Of a stretch of DNA of 64,000 nucleotides, positions 27,094 through 35,289 are shown piece after piece. This DNA comes from Magnetospirillum gryphiswaldense MSR-1 v2. Lineage in GTDB: Bacteria; Pseudomonadota; Alphaproteobacteria; Rhodospirillales; Magnetospirillaceae. The DNA lies in assembly GCF_000513295.1 (NCBI RefSeq), contig NC_023065.1, positions 1,488,001 to 1,552,000 of the forward strand, written 5' to 3'. The translations under genes were made by a program, and so were the position numbers. Under the pieces are notes generated by a model that was given only the letters and a program-made list of their open reading frames with translations, was not told the DNA's origin and did no database searches. Position 1 is the stretch's first letter. Each line of letters opens with the position of its first letter.

Positions 27094-27723
27094 TCAGAAT
27101 AATTCTATCTCCCCTTTCTCCATGTCTCGGCGCAGATTGAAATGGATTGGGTCGCGACCGACATTCACTCCGATTTGGACATCTGGCACCGTAAGCGCCA
27201 AGGCACGCCCGAAGTCCATCAGGAACTTCGCCTTCTGTCCTTGGACATAGGCGCTTTGCGGCGATCCTACGGTCACTGTGAAGTGGCTTGCCTTCTCCTC
27301 GGAATGGTCTGACTGCCGCAACAAGCCTTGCTGAAAAAGGGAAAGAATCTGCGAAACCTCAGACCCTTCAAGGCTGAATTCCTCGCTGGTTGCCGCATAA
27401 TCAAGAAAACCGTCGCAGGAAGGAGCATCCCCCTCAGGAACGGCAAAAGCCATCGCCCACTCCCCGAATTCGCGCTCAGCGATTTGCTTCTGCGATAACA
27501 AGCGGATGTTGGTATGACGGTCATCCCTCATGATAGCTCCCATAACCGCCTCAACTGCCGCATCCGGGCCCTCCAGAACCTGTAGGAATGAACTATCGTC
27601 ATACAGGAGAAACCCCGTAATATTCAGTTGCTCATTCTTTTCTCTGGCCTTCTCAAGAAGTTCTGTTAATTCGCTATTTGTCATGCGCTTGGCTTCAGCA
27701 CTGGCATATATTATTTGAATCAT
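27094..27723 (-). CDS. BLUF-domain blue-light sensor
   Basis: A 209-residue protein. Residues 1-95 are a BLUF domain binding FAD; all photocycle residues are present: Tyr6, Asn34, Gln48, Trp89 and Met91 in EWAMAF. The remaining 110 residues, with SHFTVTVGSPQSAYVQG and VGRDPIHFNLRRDM, match no domain I recognise. It thus has an unknown output rather than EAL or cyclase. Its codon use looks less GC-biased than its neighbours, and it lies between the 14-bp direct repeats with an IS element and a broken integrase, which suggests horizontal acquisition. AGGA is about 9 bases upstream of ATG. Confidence 0.9.
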   Translation of the reverse strand: MIQIIYASAEAKRMTNSELTELLEKAREKNEQLNITGFLLYDDSSFLQVLEGPDAAVEAVMGAIMRDDRHTNIRLLSQKQIAEREFGEWAMAFAVPEGDAPSCDGFLDYAATSEEFSLEGSEVSQILSLFQQGLLRQSDHSEEKASHFTVTVGSPQSAYVQGQKAKFLMDFGRALALTVPDVQIGVNVGRDPIHFNLRRDMEKGEIELF

Positions 27724-27910
27724 TCCATGATATCCTAATATACACCCCGAACCGCCCTGAGAAGCAGGCCCTTCACTTTATGGCCAATATTCCACAGCCC
27801 GCAAGCATGCTTTAGAGCGGTTTCACGCCGAGCGGAATCGGTAGAGGATTCCCCCTGAGGTCATTTTGTGATTCAACATCTTCGGTAACAACGCTCCCGA
27901 GGATGATGCG

Positions 27911-28872
27911 ATGACGTGGCGCTCAGGGCAGTCCTATTCTCAGGACTTGCGCGATAGAGTTTTGGCGGCTGTGGACAGCGGCATGAGCGCCTACGAGGTG
28001 GCGCCGCTGTTCCGGGTGAGCGTTTCGTACATCTACAAGGCCCAAGGCCGCCGCCGGGCCACCGGCGAGACGACGGTGAAGCCACGGCCTGGGCGGCCAG
28101 GACAGAAGCTGGCGGCTCACCTTGAGGCGTTGCAGGCGCAGATCAAGGTCGAGCCCGATGCCACGCTGGCTGAGTTGCGCGCCTGGGTTCTGGCCGAATT
28201 GGGCGTGTCGATCAGCGTCGGCGGCCTGTGGAACACGCTTGAGCGGCTCGACCTCAGTCTGAAAAAAAGAGTGCGCATGCTGCCGAGCAGGAACGTCCCG
28301 ACGTAGCCGAAGGACGCATCGCCTGGCGAGCCGAGCAGCCGGCGCTGGACCCAACCCGCTTGGTCTTCCTTGATGAAACCGGGGCATCGACCAACATGAC
28401 CCGGCGCTACGGACGGGCGCCGCGCGGTCAGCGGCTGCTGGCTGCGGTGCCGCACGGTCATTGGAAAATGACCACCTTCGTCGGGGCGCTCCGGCATGAC
28501 GGAATCTCCGCCCCCTTCGTCATCGACAAGGCGATGAATGGCGCGATCTTCCTGGCCTATGTCGAGCAGGTCCTGGCTCCGACCTTGCGGCCCGGCGACA
28601 TCGTCGTAATGGACAATCTGCCCGCCCACAAGGTGGCAGGGGTCAAGCAACTCATCGAAGCCCGAGGGGCCACCCTGCGGTATCTGCCGCCCTACTCCCC
28701 AGACCTCAATCCCATCGAGCTCGCCTTCGCCAAGCTCAAGAGCCTGCTGCGAAAGGCGCAAGCCCGCACCATCAACACCTTATGGGACGTGATCGGAAAA
28801 CTCATCGACCTGTTTCCGCCCGAGGAATGCGCCAATTTCTTCGCCCACGACGGATATGGACGCTCGATGTGA
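27911..28872 (+). CDS. IS630-family transposase, frameshifted
   Basis: Two overlapping frames make one transposase. Frame one (27911-28306) holds the helix-turn-helix half ([31 protein letters not shown]). Frame two (to 28872) holds the DDE catalytic half with [19 protein letters not shown] and [13 protein letters not shown]. They join at seven As (28262-28268): a -1 shift there gives a continuous family sequence running [15 protein letters not shown] into the DDE part. The run of As suggests programmed slippage, although a decay mutation is not excluded. The DDE residues are intact, so the element could still be active. Confidence 0.85.
28262..28268 (+). other. A7 frameshift site in the transposase
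   Basis: CTG-AAA-AAA-AGA in frame one becomes AAA-AAG-AGT after a -1 shift, joining the two halves of the transposase. Confidence 0.65.
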
Positions 28873-28879
28873 AAATGCT

Positions 28880-29095
28880 CTAAGTGTCGCCTCCGAAACG
28901 AGGGCGCCTGCGGAACTCATCGTTGTAGGCATGCAGCACACTGGGCAAGGCTTCGAGAGCATCCGCACGGTCTGCCGTTCCCAACGCCTTATTGATGAAG
29001 GTTTTCGGGTAATGCGACCAGAGATCGAGCGAGATTTTGCGGAAGAAGTAGTACCGTCCATCCTCGAACAGCAGATATCTGACCTTATTCGCCAT
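28880..29095 (-). pseudogene. tyrosine recombinase (integrase) N-terminal remnant
   Basis: Seventy-one codons from ATG 29095. MANKVRYLLFEDGRYYFFRK is the DUF6538-type N-terminus of phage/island integrases. The frame ends at a TAG formed by the last base of the IS630 element and its TA target duplication, so truncation by that insertion is directly visible. The rest of the gene is not found on the other side of the element, where only about 90 bases separate it from the BLUF gene, so a deletion also occurred. Confidence 0.75.
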
Positions 29096-29220
29096 TCGGC
29101 ACCGCCCGTATATCTGTGACGAGGAAAGCGCCTCTAACTTCACGAAGTATACGGAGAAAGTGTCAGAAGACGAGGTAAATCAAGGCGTTCAGATGGTTCA
29201 CCGCTGTTTTCCGAGGCCTG

Positions 29221-29234
29221 CCTAAACTTGAGCC
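29221..29234 (+). repeat. 14-bp direct repeat, right copy (possible attR)
   Basis: CCTAAACTTGAGCC, identical to 26785-26798, and like it directly followed by a terminator-type hairpin. It lies about 125 bases upstream of the integrase remnant start. Confidence 0.55.
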
Positions 29235-29257
29235 TGCACTTCGGTACAGGCTTTTTT
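29231..29257 (+). terminator. intrinsic terminator with no upstream gene
   Basis: AGCCTG (29231-29236) pairs with CAGGCT (29247-29252) followed by six Ts. No plus-strand gene ends nearby. It looks like a diverged copy of the small RNA terminator at 26795, possibly its displaced original 3' end. Confidence 0.65.
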
Positions 29258-29331
29258 AGCTGGAATCAGGGGGGGATGGAATAATCCCCCCTCTGAGGTG
29301 TGCCCATTGCAACGGCCATCGCACCGGTGAA

Positions 29332-30312
29332 TTACCGCCCTTTCCGCTCCTTCTCCACCTTGCGCCAAGTGCCGACATTCCGGTTGTGCTCATCCAGGCT
29401 TTTGGCGAAGGCGTGGCCGCCGCTGCCATCGGCGACGAAATACAGCGCGTCGGTCCTGGCCGGGTTCAACACCGCCTCCAGGCTGGCGCGACCGGGATTG
29501 GCGATGGCGGTTTTGGGCAGACGGTCGATGACATAGGTGTTCCAAGCATGCGGCTTTTCCAGGTCGGCACGGGTCAAGGGGCGGTCCAACACCCCCATGC
29601 CCTCGGAGAGGCCGTAAATGACCGTCGGGTCCGATTGCAGGCGCATGCCCAGGCGCAGGCGGTTGATGAACACCCCCGCCACCATGGGCCGCTCGGCCTT
29701 CAACCCGGTTTCACGCTCGACCACCGAGGCCAGGATCAGCGCCTCTTCCGGCGATTTCAGCGGCAGATCGGCTGCGCGTTTCGCCCACAACTCGTCCAGA
29801 GTCTGGCGCATGGATTTTTCCATGCGCGCCACCAGCTCGGCCCGGTCGTCGTCGCGCGACAACACCCAGGTTTCCGGCAGCAGCCAGCCTTCCGCCGGCA
29901 TTTTGGTCACCTTGCCGGCCAGGAAATCGGCTTGATCAAGCTCGGCCAGAATCTGACGCACGGTCAGGCCCTCGGCAATGGTCAGCTTGTGTTTGACGGT
30001 GCGGCCCTCGGCGATCATGCGCATGGCTTCCTCGGCGCTGATCCGGGCCGGGAATTCGTATTCACCCGCCTTCAACACCACCTGACGCAGGCGGGTGCCG
30101 ATCATGAAGCTGAAGCGGTCGGGCACCACCTTGTTGGCTTCCAGCCGCCGGGCGATGGCCTCCAGCCCCGCCCCCTTGGGGATGACGATGGTGATCGGCT
30201 CAGCCAATGGACCGGGGCCGGTGAACCGGCGATGGCCTTCCAGGGCGGCCCAGGTGCCGACGGCAATGGCGAGGACCGCCAGGACGGCAATCAGCTTGGC
30301 GATAAGGCGCAT
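29332..30312 (-). CDS. mltG: endolytic murein transglycosylase
   Basis: A 326-residue YceG/MltG protein with an N-terminal membrane anchor (LIAKLIAVLAVLAIAVG), a LysM-like part and the catalytic YceG domain with the Glu in ASVVERETG and MVAGVFINRLRLGM, LQSDPTVIYG. It cuts nascent glycan strands, ending peptidoglycan chain growth. ATG 30312 is chosen because GGGGAT lies 6-10 bases upstream; an ATG at 30324 and a TTG at 30333 lack one. It is last in fabD-fabG-acpP-fabF-mltG. Confidence 0.92.
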   Translation of the reverse strand: MRLIAKLIAVLAVLAIAVGTWAALEGHRRFTGPGPLAEPITIVIPKGAGLEAIARRLEANKVVPDRFSFMIGTRLRQVVLKAGEYEFPARISAEEAMRMIAEGRTVKHKLTIAEGLTVRQILAELDQADFLAGKVTKMPAEGWLLPETWVLSRDDDRAELVARMEKSMRQTLDELWAKRAADLPLKSPEEALILASVVERETGLKAERPMVAGVFINRLRLGMRLQSDPTVIYGLSEGMGVLDRPLTRADLEKPHAWNTYVIDRLPKTAIANPGRASLEAVLNPARTDALYFVADGSGGHAFAKSLDEHNRNVGTWRKVEKERKGR

Positions 30313-30386
30313 GAATATCCCCATAAACGACAAAGGCCCCCATGCCTGAACACGGGAGCCTTCGTTACGTCAACCCAAGCGCCCGG

Positions 30387-31646
30387 TTACGACGGGGCGC
30401 CCTTGAAGATGACCGAGGCGTTGGTGCCGCCGAAGCCGAACGAGTTGGACATGGCCACCCGGATTTCGCGCTTCTTGGCCACCTTGGCCACCAGATCGAT
30501 GTCGCAGCCCTCGTCCGGGTTATCCAGGTTGAGGGTCGGCGGTGCCACCTGATCGCGCAGGGCCAGCAGGCAGAAGATGGCTTCCACCGCGCCGGCGGCG
30601 CCCAGCAGATGGCCGATGGCCGACTTGGTCGAACTCATGGACACGGTTTCGATGGCGCTGCCGAACAGGCGCTTGACCGCGCCCAGTTCGATGACGTCAC
30701 CCATGGTGGCGGTGCCGTGGGCATTGATGTAATCCACGTCGCCGGGGGTCAGGCCGGCACGATCCAGCGCCGCCTTCATCGCCCGGTAGGCACCGTTACC
30801 GTCTTCCGCCGGGGCGGTGATGTGGTGGGCGTCGCCCGACATGCCGTAGCCGATGACTTCGCCGTAAATCTTGGCGCCACGGGCACGGGCGTGCTCCAGC
30901 TCTTCCAGAACCACCACACCGGCGCCTTCGCCCATGACGAAGCCGTCACGATCCTTATCCCACGGACGCGACGCCTTGGTCGGCTCGTCGTTGCGGGCGG
31001 TGGACAAGGCCTTGCAGGCGGCGAAGCCGGCCACGCCCAGGCGGGTCACGGCGGCTTCGGTGCCGCCGGCCACCATCACTTCGGCATCGCCGAACATGAT
31101 CAGGCGGGCGGCATCACCAATGGCATGGGCACCGGTGGCGCAAGCGGTCACCACGGCGTGGTTGGGGCCCTTGAAACCATATTTGATGGAAACGTGGCCG
31201 GAGACCAGATTGATCAGGGCCGAAGGAATGAAGAAGGGACTGACCCGGCGCGGACCGGATTCCCGCAGGACCAGGGCACCTTCGGCAATGGCCGGCAAAC
31301 CGCCGATGCCGGAGCCGATCATCACGCCGGTGCGTTCCTGACCTTCGTCATCGGTGGGCTTCCAGCCGGAATCCTCGATGGCTTCCATGGCGGCGGCCAG
31401 ACCATAGACGATGAAATCGTCCATGCGGCGACGTTCCTTGGCCGGAGCGACCTTGTCCAGATCCAGTTCACCTTCGCCGGTCCCGCGCGGAATGACGCCG
31501 GCGATCTTGGCGGGAAGGTCCGACACCTCGAAATGTTCGATGGCGCGAATACCGGAATCGCCGGCGATGAGGCGCTTCCAGTTGTGTTCGGCACCGCAGC
31601 CCAGCGGACTGACAATACCAATGCCGGTGACGACGACACGTCTCAT
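30387..31646 (-). CDS. fabF: beta-ketoacyl-ACP synthase II
   Basis: A 419-residue condensing enzyme elongating fatty acids. The active-site Cys is in VTACATGAHAIG and the second His in KSAIGHLLGAAG. The first catalytic His loop reads NAHGTATMGD, one residue shorter than the common HGTSTPLGD, with Pro lost; surrounding residues are normal. GFGGTNAS is the C-terminal signature. It lies behind acpP with a hairpin between them, in the usual alphaproteobacterial order. Confidence 0.94.
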   Translation of the reverse strand: MRRVVVTGIGIVSPLGCGAEHNWKRLIAGDSGIRAIEHFEVSDLPAKIAGVIPRGTGEGELDLDKVAPAKERRRMDDFIVYGLAAAMEAIEDSGWKPTDDEGQERTGVMIGSGIGGLPAIAEGALVLRESGPRRVSPFFIPSALINLVSGHVSIKYGFKGPNHAVVTACATGAHAIGDAARLIMFGDAEVMVAGGTEAAVTRLGVAGFAACKALSTARNDEPTKASRPWDKDRDGFVMGEGAGVVVLEELEHARARGAKIYGEVIGYGMSGDAHHITAPAEDGNGAYRAMKAALDRAGLTPGDVDYINAHGTATMGDVIELGAVKRLFGSAIETVSMSSTKSAIGHLLGAAGAVEAIFCLLALRDQVAPPTLNLDNPDEGCDIDLVAKVAKKREIRVAMSNSFGFGGTNASVIFKGAPS

Positions 31647-31676
31647 GCGGATGGTCCCGTTGCAGTACTTAGAGAA

Positions 31677-31710
31677 AGGGCGCCGGTCCCATTGCGGGAG
31701 TCGGCGCCCT
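31677..31710 (-). terminator. hairpin between acpP and fabF (partial terminator)
   Basis: AGGGCGCCG (31677-31685) and CGGCGCCCT (31702-31710) pair, with an inner GGTCCC/GGGAGT part. It lacks a U run, so it may lower fabF expression relative to acpP or stabilise the acpP message. Confidence 0.5.
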
Positions 31711-31721
31711 TGAAACCCGTA

Positions 31722-31955
31722 TTACGCGGCCTTCGAGATGAAGTCGATCGCGTCCTTGACGGTCAAAATCTTTTCAGCGGCGTCATCGGGGATTTCGCAG
31801 CCGAATTCTTCTTCAAAGGCCATGACCAGCTCGACGGTGTCGAGGCTGTCGGCGCCCAGGTCATCGATGAAGCTGGCGTTCTCGGTCACCTTGGCTTCTT
31901 CAACGCCCAGATGCTCAACGACAATCTTCTTAACCCGCTCGGCGACGTCGCTCAT
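31722..31955 (-). CDS. acpP: acyl carrier protein
   Basis: A 77-residue acidic helical protein. The 4'-phosphopantetheine is carried by the Ser in [14 protein letters not shown] (residue 37). It shuttles acyl chains between the fatty acid synthesis enzymes. Start ATG 31955 gives the standard length; it is separated from fabG by about 160 bases containing possible promoter sequence and the GCTGTTG/CAACAGC inverted repeat just after fabG. Confidence 0.96.
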   Translation of the reverse strand: MSDVAERVKKIVVEHLGVEEAKVTENASFIDDLGADSLDTVELVMAFEEEFGCEIPDDAAEKILTVKDAIDFISKAA

Positions 31956-32115
31956 GTGAATTCCCTCAAGGTGTAGTGCCATTTGGTGAAACTTGCGCCC
32001 GCCCCGTAAGACTGAAAGCCCCTTGGCGGCGGAAAGTGGCCCGTACCTAGCACACTTTTTCTGGCTTGGCCAGCACTGGAAACACAAGCTGTTGAAACTT
32101 GTTGGGCCAACAGCC

Positions 32116-32853
32116 CTAGATCATCGCCATGCCGCCATTGACGTGCAGGGTCTGACCGGTGACGTAAGCCGCCTCGTTCGAGGCCAGATACAGCACCGCC
32201 GCCGCGATCTCGTCGGCCGAACCCATGCGGCCGGCGGGAATCTGGGTGTTGATGCGGGCCTTCTGCTCGTCATTCAACTCGTCGGTCATGGCGGTGGCGA
32301 TGAAGCCCGGAGCCACGGCGTTGACGGTGACGTTGCGGCTGGCCACTTCCTGGGCCAGCGACTTGGTCATGCCGATCATACCGGCCTTGGAGGCGCAGTA
32401 ATTGACCTGACCGGGATTGCCGGTGACGCCGACGATGGAGGTGATGTTGATGATACGGCCCGAACGGCGCTTCATCATACCCTTGATGGCGGCGCGGCAC
32501 AGACGGAAGGCGGCGGTCAGGTTGACATTGATCACCGAATCCCAGTCCTCGTCCTTCATGCGCAGGACCAGCCCGTCCTTGGTGATGCCGGCATTGTTGA
32601 CCAGGATGTCCAGGCCGCCCAGGGCCGCCTCGGCATCCTTGGCCAGTTGCTCGACTTCCTCGGGCTTGGACAGGTTGGCGGGCAGCACGTGGACGCGCTC
32701 ACCCAACTCGGCGGCCAGGGTGTCCAGCGCCTCGCGCCTGGTGCCATGGATGGCGACCGTGGCGCCGGCCTGATGCAGGGCCTTGGCGATGGCGCCGCCG
32801 ATGCCGCCCGAGGCACCGGTGACAAGGGCGGTCTTGCCGGTAAGATCGAACAT
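32116..32853 (-). CDS. fabG: 3-oxoacyl-ACP reductase
   Basis: A 245-residue short-chain dehydrogenase. It has the NADP-binding [16 protein letters not shown] at the end of strand 4, the catalytic Ser in NITSIVG, and YCASK with Tyr and Lys. [16 protein letters not shown] is the FabG-type substrate loop. It reduces 3-oxoacyl-ACP with NADPH. Position between fabD and acpP supports the FabG assignment over other SDRs. Start 32853 (MFDLTGK) is the family start. Confidence 0.95.
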   Translation of the reverse strand: MFDLTGKTALVTGASGGIGGAIAKALHQAGATVAIHGTRREALDTLAAELGERVHVLPANLSKPEEVEQLAKDAEAALGGLDILVNNAGITKDGLVLRMKDEDWDSVINVNLTAAFRLCRAAIKGMMKRRSGRIINITSIVGVTGNPGQVNYCASKAGMIGMTKSLAQEVASRNVTVNAVAPGFIATAMTDELNDEQKARINTQIPAGRMGSADEIAAAVLYLASNEAAYVTGQTLHVNGGMAMI

Positions 32854-32875
32854 GTGGTTCCCCCTATCGAAGTGA

Positions 32876-33817
32876 TTAAAGCGAAGCCAGGAAGGCGTCG
32901 ATATCAGCCGGGTTGCCGACGGCAAGGCCCGACAATTCCTTGTCGATGCGCTTGGCCAGCCCCGACAGCACCTTGCCGGCGCCCAGCTCGACCAATTGGC
33001 TGACCCCCTGCTCCTTCATATAAAGCACACCCTCGCGCCAACGCACGGTACCGGTGACTTGCTTGACCAGCAGATCGCGGATGACTTCCGGGTCGGTGAC
33101 GGCGGAGGCCACCACGTTGGCCACCAGCGGCACTTTGGGCGCGTTCATGGTGACGTTGGACAGCGCCTCGGCCATGGCGTCGGCGGCGGGCTGCATCAGG
33201 GCGCAATGGAAGGGCGCGGATACCGGCAACAGCACGGCGCGCTTGATGCCCTTTTCCGCCGCGATCTTCATGGCGCGTTCCACCGCTTCCTTGTGACCCG
33301 ACACCACCACCTGACCGGCGCCGTTGTCGTTGGCGGCTTCGCACACCTGACCCTCGGCGGCCAGGGCGGCGATTTCCTTGGCCTGTTCATACTCGCTGCC
33401 CAGCAGCGCGGCCATGGCGCCGACACCCACCGGCACCGCCTTTTGCATGCTTTGGCCGCGCAATTTCAACAGCCGCGCCGTATCGGCCAGACTGAAAGTG
33501 CCGACAGCGGCCAGGGCCGAATATTCGCCCAAGGAATGGCCGGCAACGAAGCTGGCGGTCTTGGCCAGATCCATCTTGCCCTGGCCTTCCAGCACGCGGA
33601 CCACCGCCACCGACATGGCCATCAGCGCCGGCTGGGCGTTTTCGGTCAGGGTCAGGGTGTCTTCCGGGCCTTCGAACATCAGCTTGGACAGGTTCTGCGA
33701 CAGCGCCTCGTCCACTTCCTGGAAAACGTGGCGGGCTTCGGCGAAGGCTTCGGCCAGTTCGCGGCCCATGCCGACCGCCTGGGAACCTTGGCCGGGGAAG
33801 ACGAACGCACGCGACAT
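32876..33817 (-). CDS. fabD: malonyl-CoA:ACP transacylase
   Basis: A 313-residue transacylase. The nucleophile Ser is in VAGHSLGEYSAL, the oxyanion stretch is FPGQGSQAVGMG, and the catalytic His is in VSAPFHCALM. It moves malonyl groups from CoA to ACP and heads the fabD-fabG-acpP-fabF-mltG run, 22 bases before fabG. A GGAGGGAT run stands upstream of ATG 33817. Confidence 0.95.
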   Translation of the reverse strand: MSRAFVFPGQGSQAVGMGRELAEAFAEARHVFQEVDEALSQNLSKLMFEGPEDTLTLTENAQPALMAMSVAVVRVLEGQGKMDLAKTASFVAGHSLGEYSALAAVGTFSLADTARLLKLRGQSMQKAVPVGVGAMAALLGSEYEQAKEIAALAAEGQVCEAANDNGAGQVVVSGHKEAVERAMKIAAEKGIKRAVLLPVSAPFHCALMQPAADAMAEALSNVTMNAPKVPLVANVVASAVTDPEVIRDLLVKQVTGTVRWREGVLYMKEQGVSQLVELGAGKVLSGLAKRIDKELSGLAVGNPADIDAFLASL

Positions 33818-33989
33818 GATATCCCTCCGTCGGGGGTGAAATTAACGTGGCGGTGAGGAAAGGCATGAAGGGGGGCGCTGTCAAGGGCGGCGTTACTTCC
33901 ATTGCGCTCCATCATCACCTTAAGGTTATATTGCATGCGACACTGTTTGCCCTCATGGTTCGCCCCCACCCGCGCTGGAGCCTTACCCC

Positions 33990-34415
33990 GTGCCCCCGGT
34001 TCTATGGACAGAAACGTATAGTATCGGCCACACCGCCATCGACCACCATCACCGCGAACTGGTCGAATGCCTGGTCGCCGTGCAAACGGCCATCGATGTC
34101 CAAGCCAGCATGGCGGAAATCCTGGGCCGCTTTGATTTCTGGCTCGACGCCTTCGCCTGCCATGCCCAGATCGAGGAGCGGCTGATGGACCGCCTGACCC
34201 TGCCGCCGGGCAGTGCTCACCGGGAAATCCATTGTGCCGAGCACGGCGATTTCCTGCACGAGGCCATGGCGCTGAGGACACGCATGAAAACCGGCCACTG
34301 CCCTTCGTCCATCATTGAAAATCTCGGCCTCAGCCTGATCGGATTTGACCTGATCCGCCGCGATTTCGAGATGATCGGCCACCTGCTGCACGAGGGCCAG
34401 CTGGAAATCGGTTAG
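33990..34415 (+). CDS. bacteriohemerythrin-like protein
   Basis: A 141-residue helical protein with an opening (TETYSIGHTAIDHHHREL), CHAQIEERLM and HCAEHGDFL typical of hemerythrins, which bind oxygen at a diiron site. The last helix reads LIRRDFEMIGHLL rather than the usual HIxxxD, so one His ligand position is altered and oxygen binding is uncertain. The start is GTG 33990, about 10 bases after GGAG. It lies alone, divergent from fabD. Confidence 0.78.
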   Translation: MPPVLWTETYSIGHTAIDHHHRELVECLVAVQTAIDVQASMAEILGRFDFWLDAFACHAQIEERLMDRLTLPPGSAHREIHCAEHGDFLHEAMALRTRMKTGHCPSSIIENLGLSLIGFDLIRRDFEMIGHLLHEGQLEIG

Positions 34416-34431
34416 GACATTCCGGCATTTC

Positions 34432-34459
34432 TTGCATCGCTTATGTTTTCGTGTATATT
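34432..34459 (+). promoter_or_regulatory. promoter of the rpsF operon
   Basis: TTGCAT (34432-34437), 16-base spacer, TATATT (34454-34459). Transcription would begin near 34466, giving a leader of about 100 bases before rpsF. Confidence 0.7.
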
Positions 34460-34465
34460 CCCCGC

Positions 34466-34566
34466 CTCCTACCCCCTTGCCGGTCAGCCAGTGAAGGCTG
34501 GACGGCTATGCCCGCGTCCTCATGGTGGGGGCGAGTGGGAAGAGAAAAGCCAGAAGGGATTATTGA
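34466..34566 (+). promoter_or_regulatory. structured leader of the rpsF operon
   Basis: Two hairpins can form: CCGGTCAGCC with GGCTGGACGG, and GCCC with GGGC near 34511-34535. In many bacteria the leader of this operon carries a motif bound by the S6:S18 dimer for autoregulation. A match to that motif is inferred, not shown. Confidence 0.4.
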
Positions 34567-35001
34567 ATGCCTTTTTATGAATGCGTGATTCTCGCGCGTC
34601 AGGAAGTTTCGGCCCCGCAGGTCGAAACCCTGATCGACGAGATGGCCGGTGTGTTGGCCCAGGGCGGCGGTACCGTCGCCAAGAAGGAATTCTGGGGCCT
34701 GCGCAACATCGCCTACCGGGTCAAGAAGAACCGTAAGGCGCACTACGTTCTGCTGAACCTGGATTCCCCCTCGGCCGCGGTCAAGGAAATGGAACGCCAG
34801 ATGTCGCTGAACGAAGACGTTCTGCGCGTCCTTACCGTTCGCGTCGACGAGTTGGAAGAAGGCCCGTCGGCCATGATGCAGGCCAAGAACAGCCGTGACG
34901 AACGTCCGCGCCGCGAAGATCGTGGCTTTGGCGACCGTGGCCCGCGTGAAGATCGCGGCCCGCGTGAAGATCGTCCCCGCCGTTCCGAGGGAGGTGAATA
35001 A
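34567..35001 (+). CDS. rpsF: 30S ribosomal protein S6
   Basis: A 144-residue protein. Residues 1-95 are the S6 fold ([35 protein letters not shown]). An added C-terminal tail of about 45 residues is rich in Arg, Asp and Glu, with the repeated GDRGPRED and RGPRED units. S6 pairs with S18 in the 30S platform. The stop codon overlaps the rpsR start (TAATG). AGAAGGGA lies upstream of the ATG. Confidence 0.95.
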   Translation: MPFYECVILARQEVSAPQVETLIDEMAGVLAQGGGTVAKKEFWGLRNIAYRVKKNRKAHYVLLNLDSPSAAVKEMERQMSLNEDVLRVLTVRVDELEEGPSAMMQAKNSRDERPRREDRGFGDRGPREDRGPREDRPRRSEGGE

Positions 35002-35273
35002 TGAGCGAAGTCAAGACCGAGCGTCCGCGCCCGACGGCCACCGCCGGCGCCCGCCGTCCGTTCTTCCGTCGCCGCAAGACCTGCCCGTTCTCGGGTGAGG
35101 GTGCGCCGAAGATCGACTACAAGGACACCAAGCTGCTGAGCCGCTTCATTTCCGAGCGCGGCAAGATCGTGCCGAGCCGCATCACCGCGGTGTCGGCCAA
35201 GAAGCAGCGCGAACTGGCCCAGGCCATCAAGCGCGCCCGCTTCTTGGGTCTGCTGCCCTACGTGGTGAAGTAA
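35001..35273 (+). CDS. rpsR: 30S ribosomal protein S18
   Basis: A 90-residue basic protein. [15 protein letters not shown] and [25 protein letters not shown] are the S18 signature, ending in [10 protein letters not shown]. It binds 16S RNA together with S6. Only one Cys of the zinc-type motif is present. It shares one base with rpsF and precedes the DUF2232 gene. Confidence 0.96.
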   Translation: MSEVKTERPRPTATAGARRPFFRRRKTCPFSGEGAPKIDYKDTKLLSRFISERGKIVPSRITAVSAKKQRELAQAIKRARFLGLLPYVVK

Positions 35274-35289
35274 GCAGCTTGTCTTGCCG

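Larger units (their letters stand above)
27815..28880 (+). mobile_element. IS630-family insertion sequence
   Basis: About 1.07 kb flanked by TA on both sides (27813-27814, 28881-28882), the target duplication of this family. The ends are imperfect inverted repeats: GAGCGGTTTCACGCCGAGCG on the left and GAGCATTTTCACATCGAGCG read from the right, 16 of 20 matching. It carries one transposase gene in two frames. Insertion interrupted a tyrosine recombinase gene, whose 5' part remains on the right. Confidence 0.9.

Noticed and set aside
28360-28872. separate gene for the second half of the transposase
   Set aside because: It starts mid-domain and continues the first frame after a -1 shift at A7, so it is part of one transposase.
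28856-29119. plus-strand gene of 87 codons
   Set aside because: It is the complement of the integrase remnant and crosses the IS630 end.
34443-34510. purine or metabolite riboswitch upstream of rpsF
   Set aside because: No known aptamer signature is seen. A ribosomal protein leader fits the context better.
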